From an uncultured Muribaculaceae bacterium (GTDB taxonomy: Bacteria > Bacteroidota > Bacteroidia > Bacteroidales > Muribaculaceae): 64,000 nt of DNA. The stretch is taken from positions 91,730 through 155,729 of the forward strand of contig CAJUJB010000001.1 in NCBI GenBank assembly GCA_910586595.1, in the 5' to 3' direction. How positions within the stretch are numbered: the stretch's first letter is position 1; every line of letters begins with the position of its first letter. The translations under genes were made by a program, and so were the position numbers. The notes below the pieces were generated by a model. That model made no database searches and had not been told where the DNA came from. It worked only from the letters and a program-made list of their open reading frames with translations. This document shows positions 25,909 to 33,731 of this stretch, piece by piece.

Positions 25909-27795
25909 ATGAACTGTGATGTAATAAGATTGTTGCCCGACTCGGTGGCCAACCAGATTGCCGCCGGAGAAGTAATCCAGCGCCCGGCGTCTGTCATCAA
26001 GGAACTTGTGGAAAATGCCGTCGATGCTGGAGCCACTTCAATTTCAATAATCCTCAAAGATGCCGGCCGCACACTCATTCAGGTGGTCGACAACGGTTGC
26101 GGCATGTCGCCGGCTGATGCGCGTATGGCCTTCGAGCGACACGCCACCAGCAAAATATCCGCGGCCGCCGACCTCTACAGCCTGCATACGATGGGCTTCC
26201 GTGGGGAGGCTTTGCCGTCGATTGCCGCTGTGGCGCAGATTGATCTGCGTACCATGCGCCACGATGATACGGTCGGCACACGACTTATGATCGCCGAGTC
26301 GAAATTTGAAGGTCAGGAGCCTGCGACCTGCGTGCCAGGCACCAATCTTATGGTGAAGAATCTCTTTTTCCACATGCCGGCGCGACGCAAGTTCCTGAAA
26401 AAAGACAGCGTGGAACTCGGGCACATCATGCGCGAATTCGAGCGGCTCGCCCTGGTCAACACCAATATTGACTTCACATTGATTCATAATGAGGTAACTC
26501 TGCACCAGTTCAGGCATGGTACGCTGAAACAGCGAATAGGCGCCCTCTTCGGAAAAAATGTCGAGAGCCAGATTGCGTCGGTATCCACAGAGACATCTCT
26601 CGTAAAAATTGACGGCTTCATCGGCATGCCCCGTTTTGCAAAAAAACGCGGTGCGCAGCAGTTTCTCTTCGTAAACGGCCGAAATATGCGTCACCCGTTT
26701 TTTCACAAGGCCATACTTAAATGCTATGAGCAACTCATCTCTCCGGATGCCCAGCCATCATACTTTATCAACTTTGAAGTAGATCCGTCGACAATCGACG
26801 TAAATATCCATCCTCAGAAACACGAGATAAAATTTGAGCACGAGCAGGCAATCTGGCAGATACTTGAGGCTGCCGTGCGCGAGACCCTCGGCAAGACACA
26901 GGCTGCCGGGGCACTCGACTTCGACCGCGACGAAGCGCCCGACATTCCTTTGTTTGACCCGAAAGCCGAGGCGGCGACTCCTGACGATGGTTTCGATGAA
27001 AACTATAATCCGTTCGCAGTAAGCAATCCAGCGCCCCAGAGCACGGGCACCACTACCTATAGGGCAGCCAAACCGCAGCGACCTGTGCATGACTGGCAGA
27101 AACTATACGATAATTTCAGCCGTGAACGTGAAAATGCCTTTTCAACTCCGGTAGAAGAACCTGTTTCCACCCGGCCATCCGACGATCTTTTTGGCGAACT
27201 ACCCGAGTCGGCCCCTACGCAAGCTCCCGAAGCATCGTGTTTCCAACTGCGCAACACTTATATTGTAAGCAGTTCGCACCGCGGAATAATGGTCATCGCC
27301 CAGCGTCGTGCCCATCTGCGTATTCTATATGAGCGCTTCCACGCCTTGCTTACCGACGGCAATATGCCATCTCAGGCTTTGATTTTCACCGAAGACTTCG
27401 AGGCCTCGCCGGCGCAATCGGCAATACTGGAGTCGAATCTTGATGTCTTCTCCAAGGTAGGCTTTCACTTGTCGCACAATGGAGACCTGAGATGGAGCAT
27501 CACCGCGGTTCCGGCACCGCTGGAGGGAGTCAGCCCTACCGAAACTCTCCTTACCATGGCAGAAGAACTGTCGGATACCGGAGGGGAGCCAGCCGAAAAC
27601 CTGAGAGGCCCCATGGCGCTTGCGTTGGCACGGAGCGCGGCCATTAAATCGGGGCAGCAACTATCTCAGGCGGAGATTGAAGGCCTGGTGGCCGACTTGT
27701 TCAGGTGCGCAGAGCCTTCGTTCACTCCCGACGGACTACCGGTAATGACCATAATCGACAACGACGAGCTCTCCAGGAGATTCAGTTCCTGCTAA
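25909..27795 (+). CDS. mutL: DNA mismatch repair protein MutL
   Basis: 628 residues. N-terminal GHKL ATPase (1-330): IRLLPDSVANQIAAGEVIQRPASV, ELVENAVDAGA, DNGCGM, TMGFRGEAL. A variable linker (about 345-440) precedes the dimerisation domain. The C-terminal metal-binding endonuclease motifs of many bacterial MutLs are degenerate here: the DQHA(x)2E region reads AQRRAHLRILYE, the ACR-type motif reads LARSAAIK, and the C-P-H-G-R-P motif reads FTPDGLP. This predicts no intrinsic nicking activity. It couples MutS recognition to strand processing. The DUF6377 gene follows 16 nt later. Confidence 0.95.
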   Translation: MNCDVIRLLPDSVANQIAAGEVIQRPASVIKELVENAVDAGATSISIILKDAGRTLIQVVDNGCGMSPADARMAFERHATSKISAAADLYSLHTMGFRGEALPSIAAVAQIDLRTMRHDDTVGTRLMIAESKFEGQEPATCVPGTNLMVKNLFFHMPARRKFLKKDSVELGHIMREFERLALVNTNIDFTLIHNEVTLHQFRHGTLKQRIGALFGKNVESQIASVSTETSLVKIDGFIGMPRFAKKRGAQQFLFVNGRNMRHPFFHKAILKCYEQLISPDAQPSYFINFEVDPSTIDVNIHPQKHEIKFEHEQAIWQILEAAVRETLGKTQAAGALDFDRDEAPDIPLFDPKAEAATPDDGFDENYNPFAVSNPAPQSTGTTTYRAAKPQRPVHDWQKLYDNFSRERENAFSTPVEEPVSTRPSDDLFGELPESAPTQAPEASCFQLRNTYIVSSSHRGIMVIAQRRAHLRILYERFHALLTDGNMPSQALIFTEDFEASPAQSAILESNLDVFSKVGFHLSHNGDLRWSITAVPAPLEGVSPTETLLTMAEELSDTGGEPAENLRGPMALALARSAAIKSGQQLSQAEIEGLVADLFRCAEPSFTPDGLPVMTIIDNDELSRRFSSC

Positions 27796-27811
27796 GCGCT
27801 TAACCTCAATC

Positions 27812-29368
27812 ATGAAAAACTACATTTTACCTCTCTTTATAATCTTAATATTCCATAGCTTGCCATGCGCAGCCATCGAGCCGCAGCGCGTGCAGCAGGC
27901 TGTGAATATGCTCGACCAGGGTCTTGAGAGACGATCTGACTATATAGGCGCCCGGCAGCACCGTATCGACAGCCTTGAGCATGCCTTAGGCGAGCGCAAA
28001 GGCCATAGCGCACCGCTGCTGATGGAAATTGCGGATGCCTACACCAGCTTCAACAACGACTCTGCATTGGTATATCTATCCAAAGGCATCGAGAGCTGCA
28101 CTGGAGAGGCTGCAATGCCTTTCCGCTGGAAGCTTGCCAAGCAATTGCCGCTGGCTGGATTCCTCGAAAAAGCCGTCGATGAGTTCAACTCTATAAATGC
28201 CGATTCTGTACCCCGCGAATGGCTCGCGTCATACTATGATGCCGGTCGACAGATGCACAGCTATATAGCAGCATTTTTTACGGAGTATCCTGATGCGGCC
28301 GCGCCTCACCGCAAGAAGGCTCTTGAATTTCAGGAAAAACTTCTCGACGTACTTCCTAAGTCAAGTAATGAATATAAGCATAACCTCGGGGAGTACTACC
28401 TCCTGACCGACCGCCGCGAAATGGCCAAGGTTCTCCTCGAAGAGGTGGTCAACGAAGAGCCCCCGGAGAGTAATCTGCGCGCAAAGGCCGCCCATCACCT
28501 CTCTACAATCGCTAAAGAGGACAACGACGCCGACTCGTATCTGTATTATCTATCTTTGTCAGCACTTGCCGACGTTAAATCTGCCACAAGGGAAGTGGTG
28601 GCACTGCAGGAACTCGGTTCTCTCTTATACCAGAACGGCGATATATCGCGCGCATACCGTTATCTCTCGCACGCACTCGAGAATGCTGTGGAATGTGGTG
28701 CGCCTTTACGAATGGTCGACACAGCCCGCCTTCTCCCTATCATCGAACACGCACACTCGGCCCACATCGCGTCGTGGCGACGGACGATCTACTGGATTAT
28801 GGCAGCCATGGGCGTCCTTCTACTCGGACTCGTTCTCACGCTATTCCTCCTACGCAGGGAGATGCAGAAGATGAAGGTGCTTCAGGCAAACCTCCGAGCC
28901 GCCAACAATGCGAAGGAAGTTTACATCAGCCAATTCCTCCAGTTGTGCTCGATATACATGGATAAACTTAATCAGTTCTGCAAAATCGCCACTCGCAAAT
29001 TGGCGGCAGGACAAAGCGACGAGCTATACCGCATGACCAAATCGGGTAAATTCATCGAAGAGCAAAGCCACGAGTTTTATGAGGTTTTCGACAATGCCTT
29101 CCTTCATATCTACCCCGACTTCCTCACCCATGTGAATGCCCTCCTCCGCCCCGACGCTCGCATTGAGCTGAAGCCCGGCGAGATGCTTAACACCGACCTT
29201 CGGATACTGGCCTTCATGAGGCTTGGCATTGAAGAGAGTACCCGCATAGCCCAGGTACTCAATTACTCGCTGAATACCATCTACTCATACCGCAACCGGC
29301 TTAAGGCTCGCGCGCTCGATAAGGAAAACTTCGAAAAAAATGTCATGAATATACCATCGGTAAGTTAG
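27812..29368 (+). CDS. DUF6377 membrane TPR/HTH regulator (copy 1)
   Basis: 518 residues. Signal-anchor-like N-terminus (MKNYILPLFIILIFHSLPCA), TPR-like helices in the predicted periplasmic part (about 20-320), one transmembrane helix about 325-345 (IYWIMAAMGVLLLGLVLTLF), a short coiled-coil, then a cytoplasmic C-terminus ending in an HTH-like region: LRILAFMRLGIEESTRIAQVLNYSLNTIYSYRNRLKARA. This matches DUF6377 proteins, which are thought to be one-piece membrane transcription regulators. It follows mutL by 16 nt. 129 nt after its stop lies a promoter plus small RNA gene. Homologous to the protein at 31850-33415, most strongly in the last about 110 residues. Confidence 0.8.
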   Translation: MKNYILPLFIILIFHSLPCAAIEPQRVQQAVNMLDQGLERRSDYIGARQHRIDSLEHALGERKGHSAPLLMEIADAYTSFNNDSALVYLSKGIESCTGEAAMPFRWKLAKQLPLAGFLEKAVDEFNSINADSVPREWLASYYDAGRQMHSYIAAFFTEYPDAAAPHRKKALEFQEKLLDVLPKSSNEYKHNLGEYYLLTDRREMAKVLLEEVVNEEPPESNLRAKAAHHLSTIAKEDNDADSYLYYLSLSALADVKSATREVVALQELGSLLYQNGDISRAYRYLSHALENAVECGAPLRMVDTARLLPIIEHAHSAHIASWRRTIYWIMAAMGVLLLGLVLTLFLLRREMQKMKVLQANLRAANNAKEVYISQFLQLCSIYMDKLNQFCKIATRKLAAGQSDELYRMTKSGKFIEEQSHEFYEVFDNAFLHIYPDFLTHVNALLRPDARIELKPGEMLNTDLRILAFMRLGIEESTRIAQVLNYSLNTIYSYRNRLKARALDKENFEKNVMNIPSVS

Positions 29369-29431
29369 TATATATATTTATATTTACAAATTTTAAATAG
29401 CATATATAGTATTATATACCAATATATTACC

Positions 29432-29449
29432 ATAGGAACATGGTCCTAT
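29432..29449. promoter_or_regulatory. Inverted repeat upstream of small RNA gene A
   Basis: ATAGGA-N6-TCCTAT, 6-bp arms, 26 nt upstream of the -33 TTG (29475) of the RNA A promoter. Candidate regulator-binding site. Confidence 0.4.
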
Positions 29450-29451
29450 TC

Positions 29452-29505
29452 ATTTATATTTGCCATATATACGGTTGCAACGCCCTGCTGCGTGATGTAA
29501 TTTTG
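29452..29505 (+). promoter_or_regulatory. Promoter of small RNA A with upstream A/T box
   Basis: ATTTATATTT (29452-29461), 10 nt, CGGTTG (29472-29477, containing the -33 TTG), 20 nt, TAATTTTG (29498-29505). The same order and spacing occur at 33507-33560. Confidence 0.65.
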
Positions 29506-29510
29506 TATCG

Positions 29511-29744
29511 CAAAAAGATAATACACGATTATATTCAGTTTTAGGGTTAGTATAGATTGTTAGTACTTAATGGACCTTATTCAAGATTAAGACAGCATGC
29601 TGAGCCGATTGTGTATTCAATCGGCTCGCAGCGTCGTCTTGAGTCGCAATCAAAAGAAAAATGTGTTTTATGTTAGTTATGTAATTGTTTTAAGTCAATT
29701 AAAACGCTGCAGGACGCCCTCGCGAGAAGGTGTCCTGTTTGTTT
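29511..29744 (+). ncRNA. Candidate small RNA A downstream of DUF6377 copy 1
   Basis: About 234 nt between a good promoter (29498-29505) and an intrinsic terminator (29710-29744). No open reading frame of note lies inside. It contains a strong hairpin at 29589-29640 (core stem GAGCCGATTG/CAATCGGCTC plus flanking pairs). The next gene has its own promoter at 29738-29769, so this is not simply its leader. The 3' part is related to RNA B at 33566-33724. Alternative: the leftover leader of a lost gene, for example a susC-type operon that often follows DUF6377 genes. Ends are estimated from the promoter and terminator. Confidence 0.55.
29710..29744 (+). terminator. Intrinsic terminator of small RNA A
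   Basis: Stem of 8 bp (one G-U) between AGGACGCC (29711-29718) and GGTGTCCT (29729-29736), then GTTTGTTT. An inner CTCGCGAG can extend the fold. Confidence 0.7.
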
Positions 29745-29769
29745 AATAACTTTTGTTTTTGTAATTTTG
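29738..29769 (+). promoter_or_regulatory. Promoter of the BASS-type transporter gene
   Basis: TTTG 29738-29741, 20-nt spacer, TAATTTTG 29762-29769; ATG at 29791. The -33 lies on the U-tract of the RNA A terminator. Confidence 0.7.
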
Positions 29770-29790
29770 TGGGCTAAAAATTTATATGCA

Positions 29791-30714
29791 ATGACAGTTA
29801 GTGCCTTTCAGCAGAAGCTAAAGCCCTGGATGTTGCCCATCGCTATGCTTGCGGGTATGCTATTTCACTCAGCAATCGACTCTGTGCAGTGGCTTGTGCC
29901 CTATCTCATCTTCACAATGCTTTTTATAACATTCTGCCGTGTGCGTCCATCGGAGCTGCGCATCACTCCCATGATATGGATGCTGCTTGGTGTTCAGCTC
30001 ATAGGGTCGGTCGCACTGTTCGCCGCTCTGCGCCCATTAGGACTGGCTCTCGCGCAGGCTGTATTCATCTGTGTGCTCTGCCCCACAGCCACCGCGGCCC
30101 CGGTCGTTACAGGCATGCTTGGAGGCAGCATTGCCAAAGTTGCCACCTACTCTATAGTTAGCAACCTCACGGTTGCCATAGTGTCGCCATTCCTTTTCGT
30201 ATGGGTCGGAGGTGCCGGATCGGGCATGAGCTTTATGGAGGAGTTCACCCTCATCGCCCTCAAGGTTGCGCCATTGATTGTTCTCCCGCTCATAGCTGCC
30301 TTCACACTATATTATGTGGCGCGCCCGCTCCACGACGCCATCGACCGCTTCCAGGGCGTATCTTTCTACCTCTGGGCTGTCTCTCTTCTGCTCGTCGTAG
30401 GCAAGGCCGTAAGCTTTATGCTCACCGAGCCTGCCTCAGCCATCCCCTTGATGATAACCATAAGTGTATTGTCGGCGCTGGTATGCATACTTCAATTCTA
30501 CATAGGCCGTAAAATCGGAGCAAAATATGGCGACCGCATCTCGGCAGCCCAGGGGCTTGGTCAGAAAAACACCGTACTTGCGATATGGATGGCGCTCACA
30601 TACTTCCAGCCGATTGCCTCTATCGGCCCGGCAGCTTACATAGTATGGCAGAATTCCATAAATTCAGGTCAGCTTTATCTGAAGATGAAACGCGAGTCTC
30701 ACTCCAAAGCATGA
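29791..30714 (+). CDS. Bile acid:sodium symporter (BASS) family transporter
   Basis: 307 residues, about 9-10 hydrophobic segments. Supporting blocks: LVPYLIFTMLFITFCRVRPSE, VFICVLCPTATAAPVVTGMLGGS (the conserved transmembrane crossover region), and the C-terminal SAAQGLGQKNTVLAIWMALTYF. Inner-membrane transporter; members carry bile acids, pantoate or other organic anions, so the substrate is open. Start: the ATG at 29791 (MTVSAFQQKLKPWM). An upstream in-frame TTG at 29767 is part of the -7 box and is rejected. Followed after 71 nt by the Crp/Fnr gene. Confidence 0.82.
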   Translation: MTVSAFQQKLKPWMLPIAMLAGMLFHSAIDSVQWLVPYLIFTMLFITFCRVRPSELRITPMIWMLLGVQLIGSVALFAALRPLGLALAQAVFICVLCPTATAAPVVTGMLGGSIAKVATYSIVSNLTVAIVSPFLFVWVGGAGSGMSFMEEFTLIALKVAPLIVLPLIAAFTLYYVARPLHDAIDRFQGVSFYLWAVSLLLVVGKAVSFMLTEPASAIPLMITISVLSALVCILQFYIGRKIGAKYGDRISAAQGLGQKNTVLAIWMALTYFQPIASIGPAAYIVWQNSINSGQLYLKMKRESHSKA

Positions 30715-30785
30715 ACTTTTCACCACCGGCCGGCGTTGAAACTAAAATCAGCAAAAGTTAATCCACTTCAGAGAAAAATACTAAT

Positions 30786-31508
30786 ATGGCAAGTATGTTC
30801 GAACTTCTTATGGAACTGCCGCTATTCCGCGGAGTTTCTCACGCACGCCTGGCCCAGGTGGTTGGTGAAGCTAAATTTCATTTTCTGAAGTACCCGAAAG
30901 GTGAAACTATTGTGCGTGCAGGCGACCGCTGTACGCACATCACATTTATTATATCCGGTTCGGTGCGCTCAACCATTGTGAATACCAACGGGCGTTTCGC
31001 TGTCGGGCAGACCTTGACGGCGCCTGCCGTAATCGCCCCCGATTTTCTCTTTGGCCGAGTAACCAATTACCCCGGTACCGTGGAAGCCATCGAGCCTACC
31101 AGCATACTCAAAATCTCCAAGGCCGACTATATCAACATTCTATACAGCGATCAGGTATTCATGTTCAACTACCTGAATACATTGTCGGTCAACGCGCAGA
31201 AAGCGCTGGAAGGCATATTGTCGTTAACCACAGGAGAAATCGACGAGCGCATAGCATTCTGGATCATAGCCCTCACCCAGCCCGGCAGTACCGACATACG
31301 GCTCACTTGCCGCAAACGCGACCTATGCTCGCTCTTCGGCGTGCAGCGCGCAACCTTCGAGGCCGGTCTGGTTTCGATGGAAGAACGAGGTCTTATAAAG
31401 TATACCAATAAAGAACTCACCATCATCAACCGCGCTGACCTACTCCATCTCCTCGAGCACAACTCCGAGACTGGAGATGAAGACGCACCAGTCACTTCAG
31501 AAGAATAA
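30786..31508 (+). CDS. Crp/Fnr family transcriptional regulator
   Basis: 240 residues. N-terminal cyclic-nucleotide-binding-type beta-barrel (about 10-125: YPKGETIVRAGDRCTHITFIISGSVR), dimerisation helix (about 130-150), and C-terminal winged HTH (about 165-235: RKRDLCSLFGVQRATFEAGLVSMEERGLI). No Cys cluster typical of FNR, so an oxygen-sensing Fe-S form is unlikely. The ligand is unknown. It lies 71 nt after the transporter gene, without a clear promoter box in the gap, so co-transcription is possible. A hairpin follows its stop. Confidence 0.88.
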   Translation: MASMFELLMELPLFRGVSHARLAQVVGEAKFHFLKYPKGETIVRAGDRCTHITFIISGSVRSTIVNTNGRFAVGQTLTAPAVIAPDFLFGRVTNYPGTVEAIEPTSILKISKADYINILYSDQVFMFNYLNTLSVNAQKALEGILSLTTGEIDERIAFWIIALTQPGSTDIRLTCRKRDLCSLFGVQRATFEAGLVSMEERGLIKYTNKELTIINRADLLHLLEHNSETGDEDAPVTSEE

Positions 31509-31524
31509 AAAAATAGCCATAAAC

Positions 31525-31558
31525 TACAAAGGGCCGCATCTCACGATGGGGCCCTTTG
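31525..31558 (+). terminator. Hairpin after the Crp/Fnr gene
   Basis: 10-bp stem ACAAAGGGCC (31525-31534) / GGCCCTTTGT (31549-31558) plus an inner 4-bp extension (CATC/GATG), loop TCAC. It lacks a strong U-tract. Beyond it, 31559-31787 is AT-rich with no gene. Confidence 0.6.
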
Positions 31559-31787
31559 TGGTGTCAAAGCCGAAGCTTTGGCAGCAACCTAAAACAATCT
31601 ATTAGAAATTGTGAAACTTTTCTTTTATTTACTAACCATTATAACTTGCTGCAAAGTTACATCAATTATGTCAATGAGCAAAATATAATATAATAAATAT
31701 ATGCGTCCAATAAACTACATTTACACGTATATCACTAATTATCAAGCGATAAATAAAAATTCCATATATACACTAATATAGATGATA

Positions 31788-31819
31788 TTTGTTCATATTG
31801 CGAATTTTGATTACTTTTG
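31788..31819 (+). promoter_or_regulatory. Promoter of DUF6377 copy 2
   Basis: TTTG 31788-31791, 20-nt spacer, TACTTTTG 31812-31819; ATG at 31850. Confidence 0.65.
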
Positions 31820-31849
31820 TGGAGAAATTCATACACTAACAAATCGCTC

Positions 31850-33415
31850 ATGAGAACGATAATCACAATTATCTTATACTTTTTGACCCTCTCCATGACT
31901 GTTTTTGCCGAAGTCGATAAAACAAATGCCTTGCTTATCGACAGTCTACGCAAAGACCTGATAAACCTTGACCATATTCAGCAAGAGAAACAAGCAACAC
32001 TGAGAGAACTAAAAAAGGAACGCCTTAATACTCCTCCAGGGCATCAGCGCGTGGCTCTTGGCGAACAGATAGGTCGCTCATACATCATACAAAACCTCGA
32101 CTCGGCCCTGAGTTACCTCCGACTGGCATACAATGATGCCACAATTGCCAACAGCGACTACGACATGCAGCGAGTGCAGATGTCGCTATACGCACTGCTG
32201 CCTGTAATTGGCATATCTAAAGAAGCCGTCGACGGATTTGAATCAATCGACTATAATTCTATCAATCCATCCCTCCGCCGTGAATATTGGCTCGCAGCTG
32301 CCGAATTATATAACGCCGTACAGCGTTCTTACCCTCCAGGGCCATATAAAGATAAGTATAACGCGCTGACGCTTATGGCCATAGACTCACTCCACCAATA
32401 CTACCCTACCGACTCTCCCATAGCTCATTACCTCACCGCACAGCAATATCTACTTAAAGGTGAGATGAATCTCGCTACAGCCAATTTTGTCGACGTATTG
32501 CCCAGACTTGTCAGCCATCCTGAATTGCGCGACATTGCCATGCACATTATCGTGCAGCATTATAAAAACCGCCCCGAATACCGGCAATCTTATCTGAATT
32601 ACCTCCTGCAACGATGCCTCAACAACCTTAACCGTGGTGTAATCCGCCCGCAGGTAATGGCTCAGCTGGGAGAGGAATTGATAAACGAAGGTTACGACCG
32701 CATAGGGCGCCAGTGTATAACCCTCGCGCTTGAAACGCCCGACTTCTCATACACAAGCCCTTACAGTGTATTCGACCGTTCATATTACTCGCATTATCTC
32801 ACATCCGAGGCAAAGACCATGCGCAAATCAGGCATTGTGCTTGTAGTAATCATAGTGCTGGCGGCTATACTCCTCGGTTACCTCATCATCAAGATACGCC
32901 GCACTCTCCGCAATGCCAAACGTCAGTCAGAGCAAGCTCACGACAAACTCATGCACGTCGAAGCCGAAGCCCTGCGCACCAATAAAAATGTTATATCTCT
33001 CGCCTTTCTTGCCCTCGAGCAACTGAAAGACTATAACGTGCATGTGCTCCGCAAACTTAAAGCCGGCCAGATAAAAGATCTGTGCGACGATGTAGAGGAA
33101 GGCCGCTATATCCAGCGCCAGAGTGAGAAATACTTCGAAGTCTTCGACACTACATTCCTTTCCAACTTTCCAAACTTCGTTGAAAAGATAAATGCCCTTC
33201 TCTTACCCGACCGTCAGCTGACCCTCCTCTCTGGCGACCGCTTCACTCCTGAATTACGCATAGCAGCATTCATGCGGCTCGGAGTTACCGACAGCAGTAT
33301 GCTCTCCCAGGCACTCGGCCTTTCACTGAATACAATATATACTTACCGTAACCGACTTCGGAGTCGCGCGTTAGATAGGGAAAATTTTGAGAAACAGGTC
33401 ATGAAAATCGTATAA
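31850..33415 (+). CDS. DUF6377 membrane TPR/HTH regulator (copy 2)
   Basis: 521 residues, same architecture as copy 1: signal-anchor (MRTIITIILYFLTLSMTVFA), helical TPR-like region about 20-330, transmembrane helix about 337-357 (GIVLVVIIVLAAILLGYLII), coiled-coil, C-terminal HTH-like region (LRIAAFMRLGVTDSSMLSQALGLSLNTIYTYRNRLRSRA) and a closing block NFEKQVMKI shared with copy 1. Start: ATG at 31850 downstream of the promoter; an in-frame TTG at 31817 overlaps the -7 box and is rejected. Like copy 1, it is followed by a promoter and small RNA gene (33553 onwards). Confidence 0.8.
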   Translation: MRTIITIILYFLTLSMTVFAEVDKTNALLIDSLRKDLINLDHIQQEKQATLRELKKERLNTPPGHQRVALGEQIGRSYIIQNLDSALSYLRLAYNDATIANSDYDMQRVQMSLYALLPVIGISKEAVDGFESIDYNSINPSLRREYWLAAAELYNAVQRSYPPGPYKDKYNALTLMAIDSLHQYYPTDSPIAHYLTAQQYLLKGEMNLATANFVDVLPRLVSHPELRDIAMHIIVQHYKNRPEYRQSYLNYLLQRCLNNLNRGVIRPQVMAQLGEELINEGYDRIGRQCITLALETPDFSYTSPYSVFDRSYYSHYLTSEAKTMRKSGIVLVVIIVLAAILLGYLIIKIRRTLRNAKRQSEQAHDKLMHVEAEALRTNKNVISLAFLALEQLKDYNVHVLRKLKAGQIKDLCDDVEEGRYIQRQSEKYFEVFDTTFLSNFPNFVEKINALLLPDRQLTLLSGDRFTPELRIAAFMRLGVTDSSMLSQALGLSLNTIYTYRNRLRSRALDRENFEKQVMKIV

Positions 33416-33506
33416 GCGGCCTAAATTAATCTTTATATTTTCAAAGCATTAATAAAATTTATTATATTGGAAACCTGGATATTAGATTAATGCAATTTGC
33501 AGATTT

Positions 33507-33560
33507 ATTTATATTTCGATTGAATCGGTTGGGCCAGCCGCCCGTTGTGCCGTAATTTTG
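33507..33560 (+). promoter_or_regulatory. Promoter of small RNA B with upstream A/T box
   Basis: ATTTATATTT (33507-33516), 9 nt, CGGTTG (33526-33531), 21 nt, TAATTTTG (33553-33560). It parallels the RNA A promoter at 29452-29505. Confidence 0.65.
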
Positions 33561-33565
33561 CAATG

Positions 33566-33724
33566 TAAATAATTAACAGGTCTAAGATTCAAGGTAATTT
33601 AAGGATTATAAAGTATACGCTAACAAAGCGAGAATAAACGATTTGTAAAAAGGATTTTTAATGGTTTTAGGTATTTAGTGTTAGAAGACCACAGGAACGC
33701 CACTTCGTGAGAAGTGGTTTTTTT
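33566..33724 (+). ncRNA. Candidate small RNA B downstream of DUF6377 copy 2
   Basis: About 159 nt between the promoter and a strong terminator (33700-33724). No plus-strand gene follows: the next gene (33732-33920) is on the opposite strand and convergent. This is therefore a stand-alone transcription unit without a coding region. The last about 75 nt resemble the end of RNA A: an A/T-rich stretch with TTTTA and GTTAG words, then CAGGA-CGCC and the terminator loop GTGAGAAG versus GCGAGAAG. Alternative: a relic leader of a deleted operon. Confidence 0.6.
33700..33724 (+). terminator. Intrinsic terminator of small RNA B
   Basis: 7-bp stem CCACTTC (33700-33706) / GAAGTGG (33711-33717), 4-nt loop GTGA, followed by seven T. 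Confidence 0.88.
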
Positions 33725-33731
33725 GTGCCGG

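Noticed and set aside
29369..29744. Known riboswitch or 6S RNA at the two small RNA loci
   Set aside because: I see no conserved core of TPP, cobalamin, SAM, FMN or other common riboswitches, and no long 6S-like stem with a central bubble; the downstream context also does not support a riboswitch, at least for RNA B.
29767..29791. TTG start for the BASS-type transporter (also TTG starts at 31817, 57406, 57283, 19608 and 15041)
   Set aside because: Each TTG is part of a TAnnTTTG promoter box or an upstream stop codon, and an ATG follows at the position expected from family alignment or signal peptide.
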